Shown: in pieces, positions 56,379 to 64,000 of the stretch
How positions within the stretch are numbered: the first letter of the stretch is position 1
Layout of the letters: each line of letters opens with the position of its first letter
DNA from: Anaerocolumna sedimenticola
GTDB lineage: Bacteria; Bacillota; Clostridia; Lachnospirales; Lachnospiraceae
Direction: 5' to 3'
Assembly (NCBI RefSeq): GCF_009931695.1
Contig: NZ_CP048000.1
Location: 186,001-250,000, forward strand
DNA length: 64,000 bases
The notes under the pieces: model-generated
What the model saw: the letters and a program-made list of their open reading frames with translations, nothing else
What the model was told of the DNA's origin: nothing
Database searches by the model: none
Made by a program: the position numbers and the translations under genes

Positions 56379-59300
56379 TTATAATAGTTTAAATACTTTT
56401 GAGATTACATAATGTTTCTTATAATAATTATCCAGGCTTTCCATTAGCGTTTTATCGTCCTGTACTTCCATAGCAGTCAGCATGAAATTGATATGATTAT
56501 ATCTGGTGTCTTCTTCTAACTTCATGGAGTTATCCAGTTTTACATTTACACTTTCCGTAATGGAAACCTGTCCGGCTTCATCTTCTTCGGTGATGTAATA
56601 TTGAATACTTTCATTGTAAAACAGTATAAATTCTTTCACATGAATACCCAGATAGATATCTTTCATTTCTTCACTGATGAACTCATCACTGCTGTTTTTT
56701 CCTTCCAGCCGATAGTGAATTGTTACTTTATGGATAGGGTTAGTTATATATTCCACAAATATTTTATCGTTTATCCTTGCGGGTAATGGTATAATACCCT
56801 GGAATTTTTTATAGAATGGCAGTATAAGGCCTTTTCTAATCAGTTTATGAAGGTGATAATCGATGAATCCTATTTCATCCTTCTCGAAATTATCTTCCTG
56901 GGATAATTTTTTTAATAAAGCCAGTGTACAAACCTCATTATCCTCATAAACCAACTCCCGTTTCATAATATGAAATAATTCCGGCTGAATAATGCGGTCC
57001 ATAATAAGGTACTTGTAAGCGTTATAGGATAAAAATGCTTTAATCAGCTTACGGTTTGAGCCACGTTTATAATACCGGATAAATACCCCTAATGAATTGG
57101 TAATATAACTTTCTGCAAATAACATCTGTCCAAGCAGCCGTTCTTCAAGGGCCGCCGTTTCCATCTCAAAACCTACCGCTGCCTGCCATAGCTCATACAT
57201 TTCTCCTGTTGTTCCAAAGAAGTATTTTACCAGATATTTTAATATTCCCTCATTATATTTACCCGCTTTAAAAATGTGGTAAGCAAGACTGAGAATAAAG
57301 TCATTTTTAGGTTCTTCTTCGTTTCGATTCTCCAGCAGGTTGGAACATAATTTGATTAACCGCTTTATGGCAATTCCCTCAAAACCGAATTCCGTTAGAG
57401 CATCCAGTGCCTTGTCATACAAATCACGGATAATGAAAAATTCTATTACCTTATCCCTGTCCACTTTGGATAGGCCGTGAAGATTAATTTTACTTAAGTA
57501 GGATTCCAGTAATTCACCCTCAAAATTTTCATAATAATAATGAATCAGATCCAGGTTGGTTTTATTGTAATAAACTTCATTTAATCCCTGTATTGAAAGA
57601 ATATCTTTGCGGATTGCAATGGACCTGTCATCATATTTCAGATAAGTCTGAACTTTCTCCGACAGATTTAAAAGAATCATAGGGTGATCCACTTTCATCT
57701 CATAACAGGTATCAATGTAATACTCCCAGTGCATTAATTTATTCAGAGTATATTCTGCTGTTGCCGTGAACCGGTTTTCATACTGGTCTATGAGAAAAAT
57801 CTCCGCATCTTCCGTATAAATATCCACCATTGCAGTTCCATCAATTAAAGGTGTATAAACCTCCTCATTCATTTCCTTATGAATAACAGATACCCCTTTC
57901 ATGTTAGGGTTATGGCAGACTATTTCATGTTTAAACATAACATAAGGTAACTGGGAGGCTGTCTCTGCGGTCAACCCCTGCTGTGAAATGAATTCCTCAT
58001 AAAGCAGGGAAAGATTTCCATTAATATTATGTGCCTCTAATTGCTTTAAGACAAACTGTTCAACACGTTTCCAATAAGATCGGTAAATTTCAGGCAGCTT
58101 TTCTTTATTCTTAACAATATAAGCATAAAGGTATGATTTTTTGCGGTCATTTAGGCTGCTGTTATAGATAAAATACAATAATACCTGCTGAGGCAAAACC
58201 GTATCTGTATTCTCCGTCAGGGAATACATGTAATATTCGTATAATTCGGTAATTCTTAACTGCTCATTCACTCCTGCCTGAAACCACCGGAAATAGAGAT
58301 TACTTCTTTGATGTCCTTTAATCAGGTGACTGCAGATGGTTGTTAAAATTTCCTTGTTCGGATATTTATCATATAATCTGATCAGGGCGTAATGAACAGA
58401 CCGGCTGAAATACTTTCTTTTTCCTGCCAGATAGGTATATTGCATTGCAGCTTCTTCCGAGATAAAATCATTTTTAATATCCCAATTTAGTACCTGTAAT
58501 TCAAAGTCCTGTAATTCATGAAGCAGAGAGGGTTCTTCATTAAAAATATAAGCTGCTTCAAAATATAAAATGGGACTTCTGCATCCGTTCTTATAAAGTT
58601 CTTTGATTTCCGCAAGCTTAATAACCTTATTGATATCATATTTTTTATCGGTATATAATAAAAACCAGAACAATTTCCAATCATTATAACTTCCGTCATA
58701 AAATCCACGAATTTTTTGCAGTGCATTCTGAATAGAGGTTTCATCCTTACGAAGCAAGGCAAGCAAATACAAATATCCGCAATAAAGCAATACCTCTGTT
58801 TCTTTTACTTTTTCTACGATTTCCCCGAATTCCTTAAGCAGTTGCTCTGCTTTCGTTTCATTTCCGGATATAATTAATACATGAATCTGCATCAGCAGAT
58901 ACAGGTGCTGATTTTTGCTATCCTGATTCAGTAATCGTTCCAACAGTACATTTGCTTCACTTACATACTCATGGGCAGACAAATGGTTTGTACGAAAATT
59001 TAAATAGTTTTTTGTCAGTTTTATTCGATACCCGTTACTCTTTCTATGGCTGTTATGTATTGGCAAGCCCAATTTATTACAATGGCAGGTCACTTCTATC
59101 GCGGTCGTTTCATGGGCTGTAGTAATGAAAATTTTACCATAGTTATTTCCGGAATGCATGAATGCCGGGTCTACAACAAATTCTAACGGATAGGAATTCC
59201 CAATAAAATTTTCAGTCCAGATTATTTTATGTTCCGGTATCAGGAAAGGAACATCCGTACTTACCCTGATTTCTGCATATCCCCAGTTATCCTTTGTTAG

Positions 59301-59942
59301 AATGACTTTATCCATGATACTTTCTTTATCCAGGTCAAATGTAAGAACCTTTTTATCCACACTTATATTTATTTGTAATTTTTTACGGATTGCAATTAAG
59401 AATTCTTCCAAAGCTTGACTGCCTGACCTGCTTTTGATTATATTTTGATACAATAAAAGGTATTTCGTATCATGATATAATAAGATTTGTTTAAATTCCT
59501 GAGATTTAAATAGTTTGAGTGCTTCTGCTGTGTCTTCCTTGGCAAGATTGGCAAAATTAAATAAATCCTTAATTTTTCCCATGGAAGACTCTAGATAAGG
59601 CACTTCTATGTTCACAGTGAAAGGCATTAGAATCTCTCCGCAGTCACTTACGATACAGATTTCACCTTTTACAGTCTCCAAAGGATTCATATGATCCCCG
59701 TAAAAGCGGTAGTGTATCTCATTCTCCCTGTCCATAAAACTATTTTGTTCCAGGCGGAACAGTTCACTGGAAGAATAAAGAATACCTTTCATCGGTGTAT
59801 TTTTATTATTTTTAATGGTAAAACTGCCTGAATAAATTTTACCTGCATCTACTGTTATATTTATTTCCTCTTCTGACAGCAGAATACCAGGAGTTTCATA
59901 TTCAAAAACTCCTTTCGCTAACCGTTCCACTTTTTCTTTCAA
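56379..59942 (-). CDS. Large DUF5717-type protein (1187 residues)
   Basis: The protein has an N-terminal beta-sandwich-like region (about 20-290; GILLSEEEINITVDAGKIYS, SDCGEILMPFTVNIEVPYLE). A very long helical-repeat region (about 320-950) follows, with TPR-like pieces such as SEANVLLERLLNQDSKNQHL. A C-terminal beta-rich end completes it (HKVTIHYRLEGKNSSDEFIS). It lacks a signal peptide, membrane helices and known catalytic motifs. It heads a four-gene module with an HSP70-like protein, a TPR-like protein and a membrane coiled-coil protein, although a MITE-like element now sits between it and the next gene. The DUF label is from memory. Confidence 0.75.
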   Translation of the reverse strand: MKEKVERLAKGVFEYETPGILLSEEEINITVDAGKIYSGSFTIKNNKNTPMKGILYSSSELFRLEQNSFMDRENEIHYRFYGDHMNPLETVKGEICIVSDCGEILMPFTVNIEVPYLESSMGKIKDLFNFANLAKEDTAEALKLFKSQEFKQILLYHDTKYLLLYQNIIKSRSGSQALEEFLIAIRKKLQINISVDKKVLTFDLDKESIMDKVILTKDNWGYAEIRVSTDVPFLIPEHKIIWTENFIGNSYPLEFVVDPAFMHSGNNYGKIFITTAHETTAIEVTCHCNKLGLPIHNSHRKSNGYRIKLTKNYLNFRTNHLSAHEYVSEANVLLERLLNQDSKNQHLYLLMQIHVLIISGNETKAEQLLKEFGEIVEKVKETEVLLYCGYLYLLALLRKDETSIQNALQKIRGFYDGSYNDWKLFWFLLYTDKKYDINKVIKLAEIKELYKNGCRSPILYFEAAYIFNEEPSLLHELQDFELQVLNWDIKNDFISEEAAMQYTYLAGKRKYFSRSVHYALIRLYDKYPNKEILTTICSHLIKGHQRSNLYFRWFQAGVNEQLRITELYEYYMYSLTENTDTVLPQQVLLYFIYNSSLNDRKKSYLYAYIVKNKEKLPEIYRSYWKRVEQFVLKQLEAHNINGNLSLLYEEFISQQGLTAETASQLPYVMFKHEIVCHNPNMKGVSVIHKEMNEEVYTPLIDGTAMVDIYTEDAEIFLIDQYENRFTATAEYTLNKLMHWEYYIDTCYEMKVDHPMILLNLSEKVQTYLKYDDRSIAIRKDILSIQGLNEVYYNKTNLDLIHYYYENFEGELLESYLSKINLHGLSKVDRDKVIEFFIIRDLYDKALDALTEFGFEGIAIKRLIKLCSNLLENRNEEEPKNDFILSLAYHIFKAGKYNEGILKYLVKYFFGTTGEMYELWQAAVGFEMETAALEERLLGQMLFAESYITNSLGVFIRYYKRGSNRKLIKAFLSYNAYKYLIMDRIIQPELFHIMKRELVYEDNEVCTLALLKKLSQEDNFEKDEIGFIDYHLHKLIRKGLILPFYKKFQGIIPLPARINDKIFVEYITNPIHKVTIHYRLEGKNSSDEFISEEMKDIYLGIHVKEFILFYNESIQYYITEEDEAGQVSITESVNVKLDNSMKLEEDTRYNHINFMLTAMEVQDDKTLMESLDNYYKKHYVISKVFKLL

Positions 59943-60353
59943 TTATTCCACCCCAAGCTTTGGTTTTTTTATTCCTGTATTGCATTTTTTATGAATTAAA
60001 TTATAATAATTATAACACTAATCGACAACTTTTAGCAATAAAAATTGGATAGTCAAATGTACACAAATTCTTCAGAAAAAAGATACCGATAAATAGTATG
60101 GTTAAATATTAGCGGATTTCGGTTTTGCTATTAATAGTGACTTGCGTATCAAAAAGTCCATTAGTGTATGGAATGAATACAGAAGTATATATATTCATAA
60201 AATATACTTTGAATGACCTTATTCCCACAAGTCATATAGTTTGATTCACTCAATATTCAATTGATTTAAAAGCTTTAAAATATTTTAAGAAACAACTTAC
60301 TAAATATATTATATTTAAATTTTTATACATAAAATAATAGGAAGGAAACTGCC
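59943..60353. other. Intergenic stretch between divergent genes
   Basis: About 410 AT-rich bases with no supported gene. AAGTATATATATTCATAAAA, then TATACTT near 60181-60210, can form a weak hairpin. The promoters of the DUF5717 module and of the aminotransferase must lie here. Confidence 0.5.
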
Positions 60354-61451
60354 ATGCTGACACCAAAAGAACATTTCCACGGAAGTGATTTAGAAAAAAT
60401 TGAAGCTATTTACGGAATTAAAAAAGAGGAAATCACCAGTTTTTCAGCTAATGTAAATCCTCTTGGAATATCACCTAAATTAAAGGCTGAACTTGCAAAC
60501 AAAATTGATGCAATTACCGGTTATCCGGACCGGGAGTATACATCTTTAAGAAAATGTATTGCGGCTTATGTACATGCAGATATGGAACACGTTGTAGTAG
60601 GTAATGGCTCTACGGAGTTGATTTCCTTGTTTATTCAAATTACCCATCCAAAAAAGGCATTGATTATCGGGCCGACCTATTCGGAATATGAAAGGGAAAT
60701 ATCTTTAGGCGGCGGAAGTTCCCAGTATTACCGCTTGGAGGAAACCGATGATTTTCACCTTAATGTAGAAGATCTGAAAAAAGAATTAACTTCCGAGTTT
60801 GATTTACTGGTTATCTGCAATCCCAATAATCCTACTTCCTCCGCCATTCCTTTATCGGATATGAGAAAAATACTGGATATCTGTAAACTTCGGGGTATCT
60901 TATGTATGGTTGATGAGACCTATGTAGAGTTTGCGGAAGATATGGAACAAATCACTGCTATTTCCTTAGCAAGTTACTATAACAATATCATCATATTACG
61001 GGGTATTTCAAAATTCTTTGCTGCTCCGGGGCTGCGTTTAGGATATGCTGTCTGCGGTAATATGGATATGTTAAAGTTATTGAATCAGCGCAAAAACCCC
61101 TGGACCATTAATACCTTGGCCGCCATTGCAGGGGAAATTATGTTTACGGATGAAGAATATATCAGCCAGACAAAAGCTCTGATCAAACAGGAAAGGGACA
61201 GAATATATGAAATGCTGTCATCCTGTTATAATGTGAGGGTTTATCCTCCTGTTGCCAATTTTGTTCTGGTTAAGATTTTAAAGGAAAATATCACTGCTTC
61301 CGATTTGTTTGATGCGGCCATCCGTAAGGGGCTTATGATTCGTGACTGCTCAACTTTTCCTTTTCTGGATCAGAAGTTTATCCGTTTCTGTTTTATGTCA
61401 CCGGAGAAAAATACGGAATTAATGAATCTGTTGTTGGAGTTGTTGAAATAA
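60354..61451 (+). CDS. Class I/II PLP aminotransferase (HisC/CobD-like)
   Basis: The 365-residue fold-type I PLP enzyme has SFSANVNPLGISPKLKAEL, TGYPDREYTSLRKCIAAYVH, VVGNGSTELISLFIQ, CNPNNPTSSAIP, VDETYVEFAED and the PLP Lys in LRGISKFFAAPGLRLGYAVC. These fit histidinol-phosphate aminotransferase and L-threonine-phosphate decarboxylase (CobD), which are hard to separate by eye. No his or cob genes are nearby. It is a single-gene unit with GGAAGG before the ATG and a terminator at 61605. Confidence 0.85.
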   Translation: MLTPKEHFHGSDLEKIEAIYGIKKEEITSFSANVNPLGISPKLKAELANKIDAITGYPDREYTSLRKCIAAYVHADMEHVVVGNGSTELISLFIQITHPKKALIIGPTYSEYEREISLGGGSSQYYRLEETDDFHLNVEDLKKELTSEFDLLVICNPNNPTSSAIPLSDMRKILDICKLRGILCMVDETYVEFAEDMEQITAISLASYYNNIIILRGISKFFAAPGLRLGYAVCGNMDMLKLLNQRKNPWTINTLAAIAGEIMFTDEEYISQTKALIKQERDRIYEMLSSCYNVRVYPPVANFVLVKILKENITASDLFDAAIRKGLMIRDCSTFPFLDQKFIRFCFMSPEKNTELMNLLLELLK

Positions 61452-61604
61452 GCTATGAGCAGCTGTCTGTCTGATTGAACTAGAATATAATTGTTAGACT
61501 CCCAAACGACCAATGAATGCCCAATGGACCGGCTAAGTCTGGGGGCAGTTCGTAGAGAAATGGGGCGGGATTCAGATAATCCCCCAAGACATGACAAAGA
61601 GCAA

Positions 61605-61638
61605 AAGATTATCCTGAACTTAAGTTTAGGATAATCTT
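61605..61638. terminator. Terminator between convergent aminotransferase and ArsR genes
   Basis: AAGATTATCCT and AGGATAATCTT form a perfect 11-bp stem. Confidence 0.85.
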
Positions 61639-61705
61639 ATTGGTATGCCAATTTTTTAACAAACACCATAACGGGTGGTTATGATTAAAATCAATCTATT
61701 AGCCC

Positions 61706-62593
61706 TTAATCATACCTGACACAGACATAAATATCCTGTGCGTAATCCCCGAATTTTTCACCAAAAATTGTTAGACCACCTGCTTTTCTATATTTATCGC
61801 ATACTTCGAAACGTAATGTCCAGCTCTGTCTTTCCAATTTGTAATCTTCTAATGTCTTTTCAGATTTTAGTACCTTATCTAAATAAACTCCTTTTTCATT
61901 AATTTCATATCTCTTTAAAATTCCATATTGACCGGACCTCCACCAGTTGGGAGTATAACGTCCTCGCCTGTCTCCAAAATCTCCCGGAGAAGTCCATAAA
62001 CAAAGTTCCTCGTCGTTTAAATATAAAATAATATCAGATTGACCGGCATTGTCAATATGCGAATACTCCGATGACATTTCCACGCATATTTCTATACTTG
62101 TTGCCCTGCAATTTTGCGGAATATAGTTTGGAATGCGGTATTCTACAAATCCTTTAGAAAACCATAGTAGTTGTGTTTCATCTCTTCTTGAATCAAAAAA
62201 GTATTTTGGTTCATCAAAACTTCCAATAACACTTTCTTCCGTAGCAATTCCACAGGTTGGTTCCACACAAGCTTCCGTATATTGACCCAGCTTTAAATTT
62301 AAATCATAGTAATTCATTGGAACGTGTATAACCGGAAACACTAAATTATATGTTTTTTCAATAAGTTTGCACACTTTCCCGAATGCTTTGCTTTTACGTG
62401 ATTCTACCAATCCTGCTTCTTCCATTTTACGAATATGTGTAGTCATAATTGCACTGCTTACACCTATTTCATCCGCAAGTTCTTTGATATTCATATTTTT
62501 TTTTGATAAACATTTAATTATCTTAATTCTGACAGGACTGGCAAGTGCCTCAAAAAATATAAGATTTTCCTCTGATGAAATATCAAGATTCAT
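61706..62593 (-). CDS. ArsR-type regulator with C-terminal sensor domain
   Basis: The 295-residue protein has an N-terminal winged helix (about 10-85: ALASPVRIKIIKCLSKKNMN, IKELADEIGVSSAIMTTHIR). A ~200-residue beta-rich C-terminal domain follows (ATSIEICVEMSSEYSHI, GDFGDRRGRYTPNWWRSGQY, LRFEVCDKYRKAGGLTIFG). That domain could bind a sugar. It lies downstream of sugar ABC permeases in the same direction, so it probably regulates that transporter. The extended ArsR form with a large sensor domain is less common than the metal-sensing type. Confidence 0.85.
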   Translation of the reverse strand: MNLDISSEENLIFFEALASPVRIKIIKCLSKKNMNIKELADEIGVSSAIMTTHIRKMEEAGLVESRKSKAFGKVCKLIEKTYNLVFPVIHVPMNYYDLNLKLGQYTEACVEPTCGIATEESVIGSFDEPKYFFDSRRDETQLLWFSKGFVEYRIPNYIPQNCRATSIEICVEMSSEYSHIDNAGQSDIILYLNDEELCLWTSPGDFGDRRGRYTPNWWRSGQYGILKRYEINEKGVYLDKVLKSEKTLEDYKLERQSWTLRFEVCDKYRKAGGLTIFGEKFGDYAQDIYVCVRYD

Positions 62594-62710
62594 ACTAAGA
62601 CCATCCTTTGTTTTCTTATAATGATAGCACTTATTTTTATTATTATCTATTACATTTTCAGAATCTTATTACATTTCAGAAACATTTTTTTATATTAGTA
62701 AAAATCCATT

Positions 62711-63547
62711 CTAACCCTTTATTCCACCTGCAGTCATTCCGTCTATAAAATAAGTTTGAAAGCATACAAATAAAATTAAAATCGGTATAATTGCAAAACA
62801 TGATCCGGCAATTAAAATATCATAATTATTGCCATAAGGAGTTAGTAAACTGGATAATCCCACCGGTAGTGTATTTTTCTCTGCTGTTCTCATAACAATC
62901 ATAGGCCACAATAAATTATTCCAACTCTGCATTCCCTGGTAAATACCCATAGCTGCAAAAGAAGGTTTCATAAGCGGCACCATTATTCTTGTAAATATTC
63001 CATATTCGGTACATCCATCTACACGTGCCGCATCCAAAAAATCTTTTGGTATTCCGCTTAAGTACTGATAAAAGAAGAATATCAGCATAGGAATAACCAT
63101 ATACGGCAAGATTACACCCCATATAGTATCTATTATTTTCATGGATACGACCATTCTATATAATGGCAATAATATAATCTCTGTTGGTATCATCATAATC
63201 AAAAGAACGCCGCCAAAAATAAGTGCCTTTCCCTTAAATTTATACATTGCCAATCCATATGCCACACAGGAGCTTAAAAACAGTGCTAAAATTACCTGTA
63301 CTATTGTAATTACAAGGCTGTTGCGATACCAAAAGAAATAGGAGTTATTTCCTGAAAATAATAAAGCATAATTCCTGAAAGAGGCAGTACTAAAATCAAT
63401 ATTAAAATTTAATCCGTTCCTCATCAAATCATTTCCGGGTCGAAGTGAGGCCACTGCTAACAAAATTAACGGCAATAAAGTAATACCTGCCACAATGGTA
63501 AAAAATATAATTAACGATACAGGCTTAATCTGTATTTTATTTTTCAT
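62711..63547 (-). CDS. Carbohydrate ABC transporter permease (MalG-like)
   Basis: The 278-residue protein has six membrane segments. The EAA-type loop that contacts the ATPase is at DFLDAARVDGCTEYGIFTRI, followed by MVPLMKPSFAAMGIYQG. The C-terminus is the typical YFIDGMTAGGIKG. It is one of two permease subunits of a CUT1-type sugar importer. Its start is 3 bases after the stop of the other permease gene. Confidence 0.95.
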   Translation of the reverse strand: MKNKIQIKPVSLIIFFTIVAGITLLPLILLAVASLRPGNDLMRNGLNFNIDFSTASFRNYALLFSGNNSYFFWYRNSLVITIVQVILALFLSSCVAYGLAMYKFKGKALIFGGVLLIMMIPTEIILLPLYRMVVSMKIIDTIWGVILPYMVIPMLIFFFYQYLSGIPKDFLDAARVDGCTEYGIFTRIMVPLMKPSFAAMGIYQGMQSWNNLLWPMIVMRTAEKNTLPVGLSSLLTPYGNNYDILIAGSCFAIIPILILFVCFQTYFIDGMTAGGIKG

Positions 63548-63550
63548 ACA

Positions 63551-64000
63551 CTACTTCTCCTTTCCCGAAAATACTCCGTTAATTTTCAACTGAACAAGAT
63601 TTATAACCATAACAATTGCTAATAATACACAACCTATGGCACTTGCTAAACCAATGCTGTTTTGCTCCCAACCTGTTCTGTACAGATATCCAACAATCGT
63701 AGTACCTACATTGTTAGGTGATTTATTACCATTAAACAAAACATATGATTCAGTAAACATAGCCATACCTCCATAAATAGAAATAGTCAGTACATATGTA
63801 GTAGTATTTTTTAACAGAGGCAGTGTAATTTGCCTGAATTTTTGCAAAGCGCTGGCACCATCAATTGAAGCAGATTCATACAGTTCTTCCGGTATTTGCT
63901 GTAATCCTGACAGATAATACATCATATTAACACCGGTCCATCTCCAGAGGCAGATACAAAACAACGCAATCCATACAGTAATCGACTTTCGAAGCCATAC
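63551..64000 (-). CDS. Carbohydrate ABC transporter permease (MalF/UgpA-like), 5' end beyond window
   Basis: The open frame continues to the right edge, so the visible 149 codons are the C-terminal half. It has the EAA-type loop ELYESASIDGASALQKFRQI followed by TLPLLKNTTTYVLTISIYGG, and ends VQLKINGVFSGKEK. It pairs with the MalG-like permease just downstream. The sugar-binding protein and further genes are probably to the right of the window. Confidence 0.92.
   Translation of the reverse strand, partial: VWLRKSITVWIALFCICLWRWTGVNMMYYLSGLQQIPEELYESASIDGASALQKFRQITLPLLKNTTTYVLTISIYGGMAMFTESYVLFNGNKSPNNVGTTIVGYLYRTGWEQNSIGLASAIGCVLLAIVMVINLVQLKINGVFSGKEK

Noticed and set aside
61370..61597. 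75-codon minus-strand frame overlapping the aminotransferase end
   Set aside because: It is antisense to a well-supported gene and has no recognisable domain.

Overview
The window looks like a chromosomal segment of a low-GC, spore-forming, gut-type member of the Firmicutes, most probably Lachnospiraceae. This is an inference from gene content: a spoIIA-sigF/spoVA sporulation block, a FabK-type fatty-acid operon, T-box leaders, DUF5716/DUF5717-type proteins, host-glycan hydrolases and an agr-type peptide. Most genes lie on the minus strand. I see no rRNA, tRNA, CRISPR array, prophage or intact insertion sequence.

Layout. 1-5.4 kb: a BspA-like leucine-rich-repeat protein, a secreted subtilase, and an agr-like quorum-sensing locus (response regulator, sensor kinase and a very short AgrD-like peptide gene with an in-frame stop). 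5.7-10 kb: an acyltransferase, a MATE exporter and a YcxB-like membrane protein. 10-13.5 kb: a sugar epimerase and a GH29 fucosidase divergent from an AraC regulator. 13.6-22 kb: one fatty-acid operon, transcribed acpP-fabK-fabD-fabG-fabF-accB-fabZ-accC-accD-accA. 22-28 kb: a sigma/anti-sigma pair, a DUF4015-like secreted protein, small regulators, a probable structured RNA and an InlB-repeat surface protein. 28-36.5 kb: glyS with a T-box, then GH95 and GH110 glycosidases, then rarA. 36.7-41.2 kb: DUF4250, YigZ, DUF6514 and a class A penicillin-binding protein. 41.5-47.2 kb: spoVAE-AD-AC-AB-AA, sigF, spoIIAB, spoIIAA. 47.3-52.7 kb: a zinc-ribbon TPR protein, two tiny genes and valS with a T-box. 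52.7-59.9 kb: a four-gene module of unknown function built around an HSP70-like protein and a 1187-residue protein. 60-64 kb: a HisC/CobD-like aminotransferase, an ArsR-type regulator and sugar ABC permeases, the last cut by the window edge.

Two features run through the whole window. First, five otherwise intact genes (subtilase, fucosidase, rarA, PBP1, spoVAC) are each broken by exactly one missing base in a short run of G or C. This points to homopolymer errors in the assembly more than to true gene loss. Second, the intergenic space carries several families of short hairpin-rich repeats. One is a ~97-bp element in seven copies, all in the same orientation. Another is a ~110-bp element that sits just ahead of the accC, spoVAD and spoVAC starts. 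A third is a MITE-like inverted repeat, one copy of which is inserted into another repeat with a 13-bp target duplication.

Functionally, GH29, GH95 and GH110, an aldose epimerase, the AraC and ArsR regulators and the ABC permeases suggest use of fucosylated or blood-group-type host glycans. The agr-like locus next to a secreted protease suggests cell-density control of a secreted activity. The two least-explained items are the AgrD-like peptide at 3.1 kb and the DUF5716/DUF5717 module at 52.7-59.9 kb.
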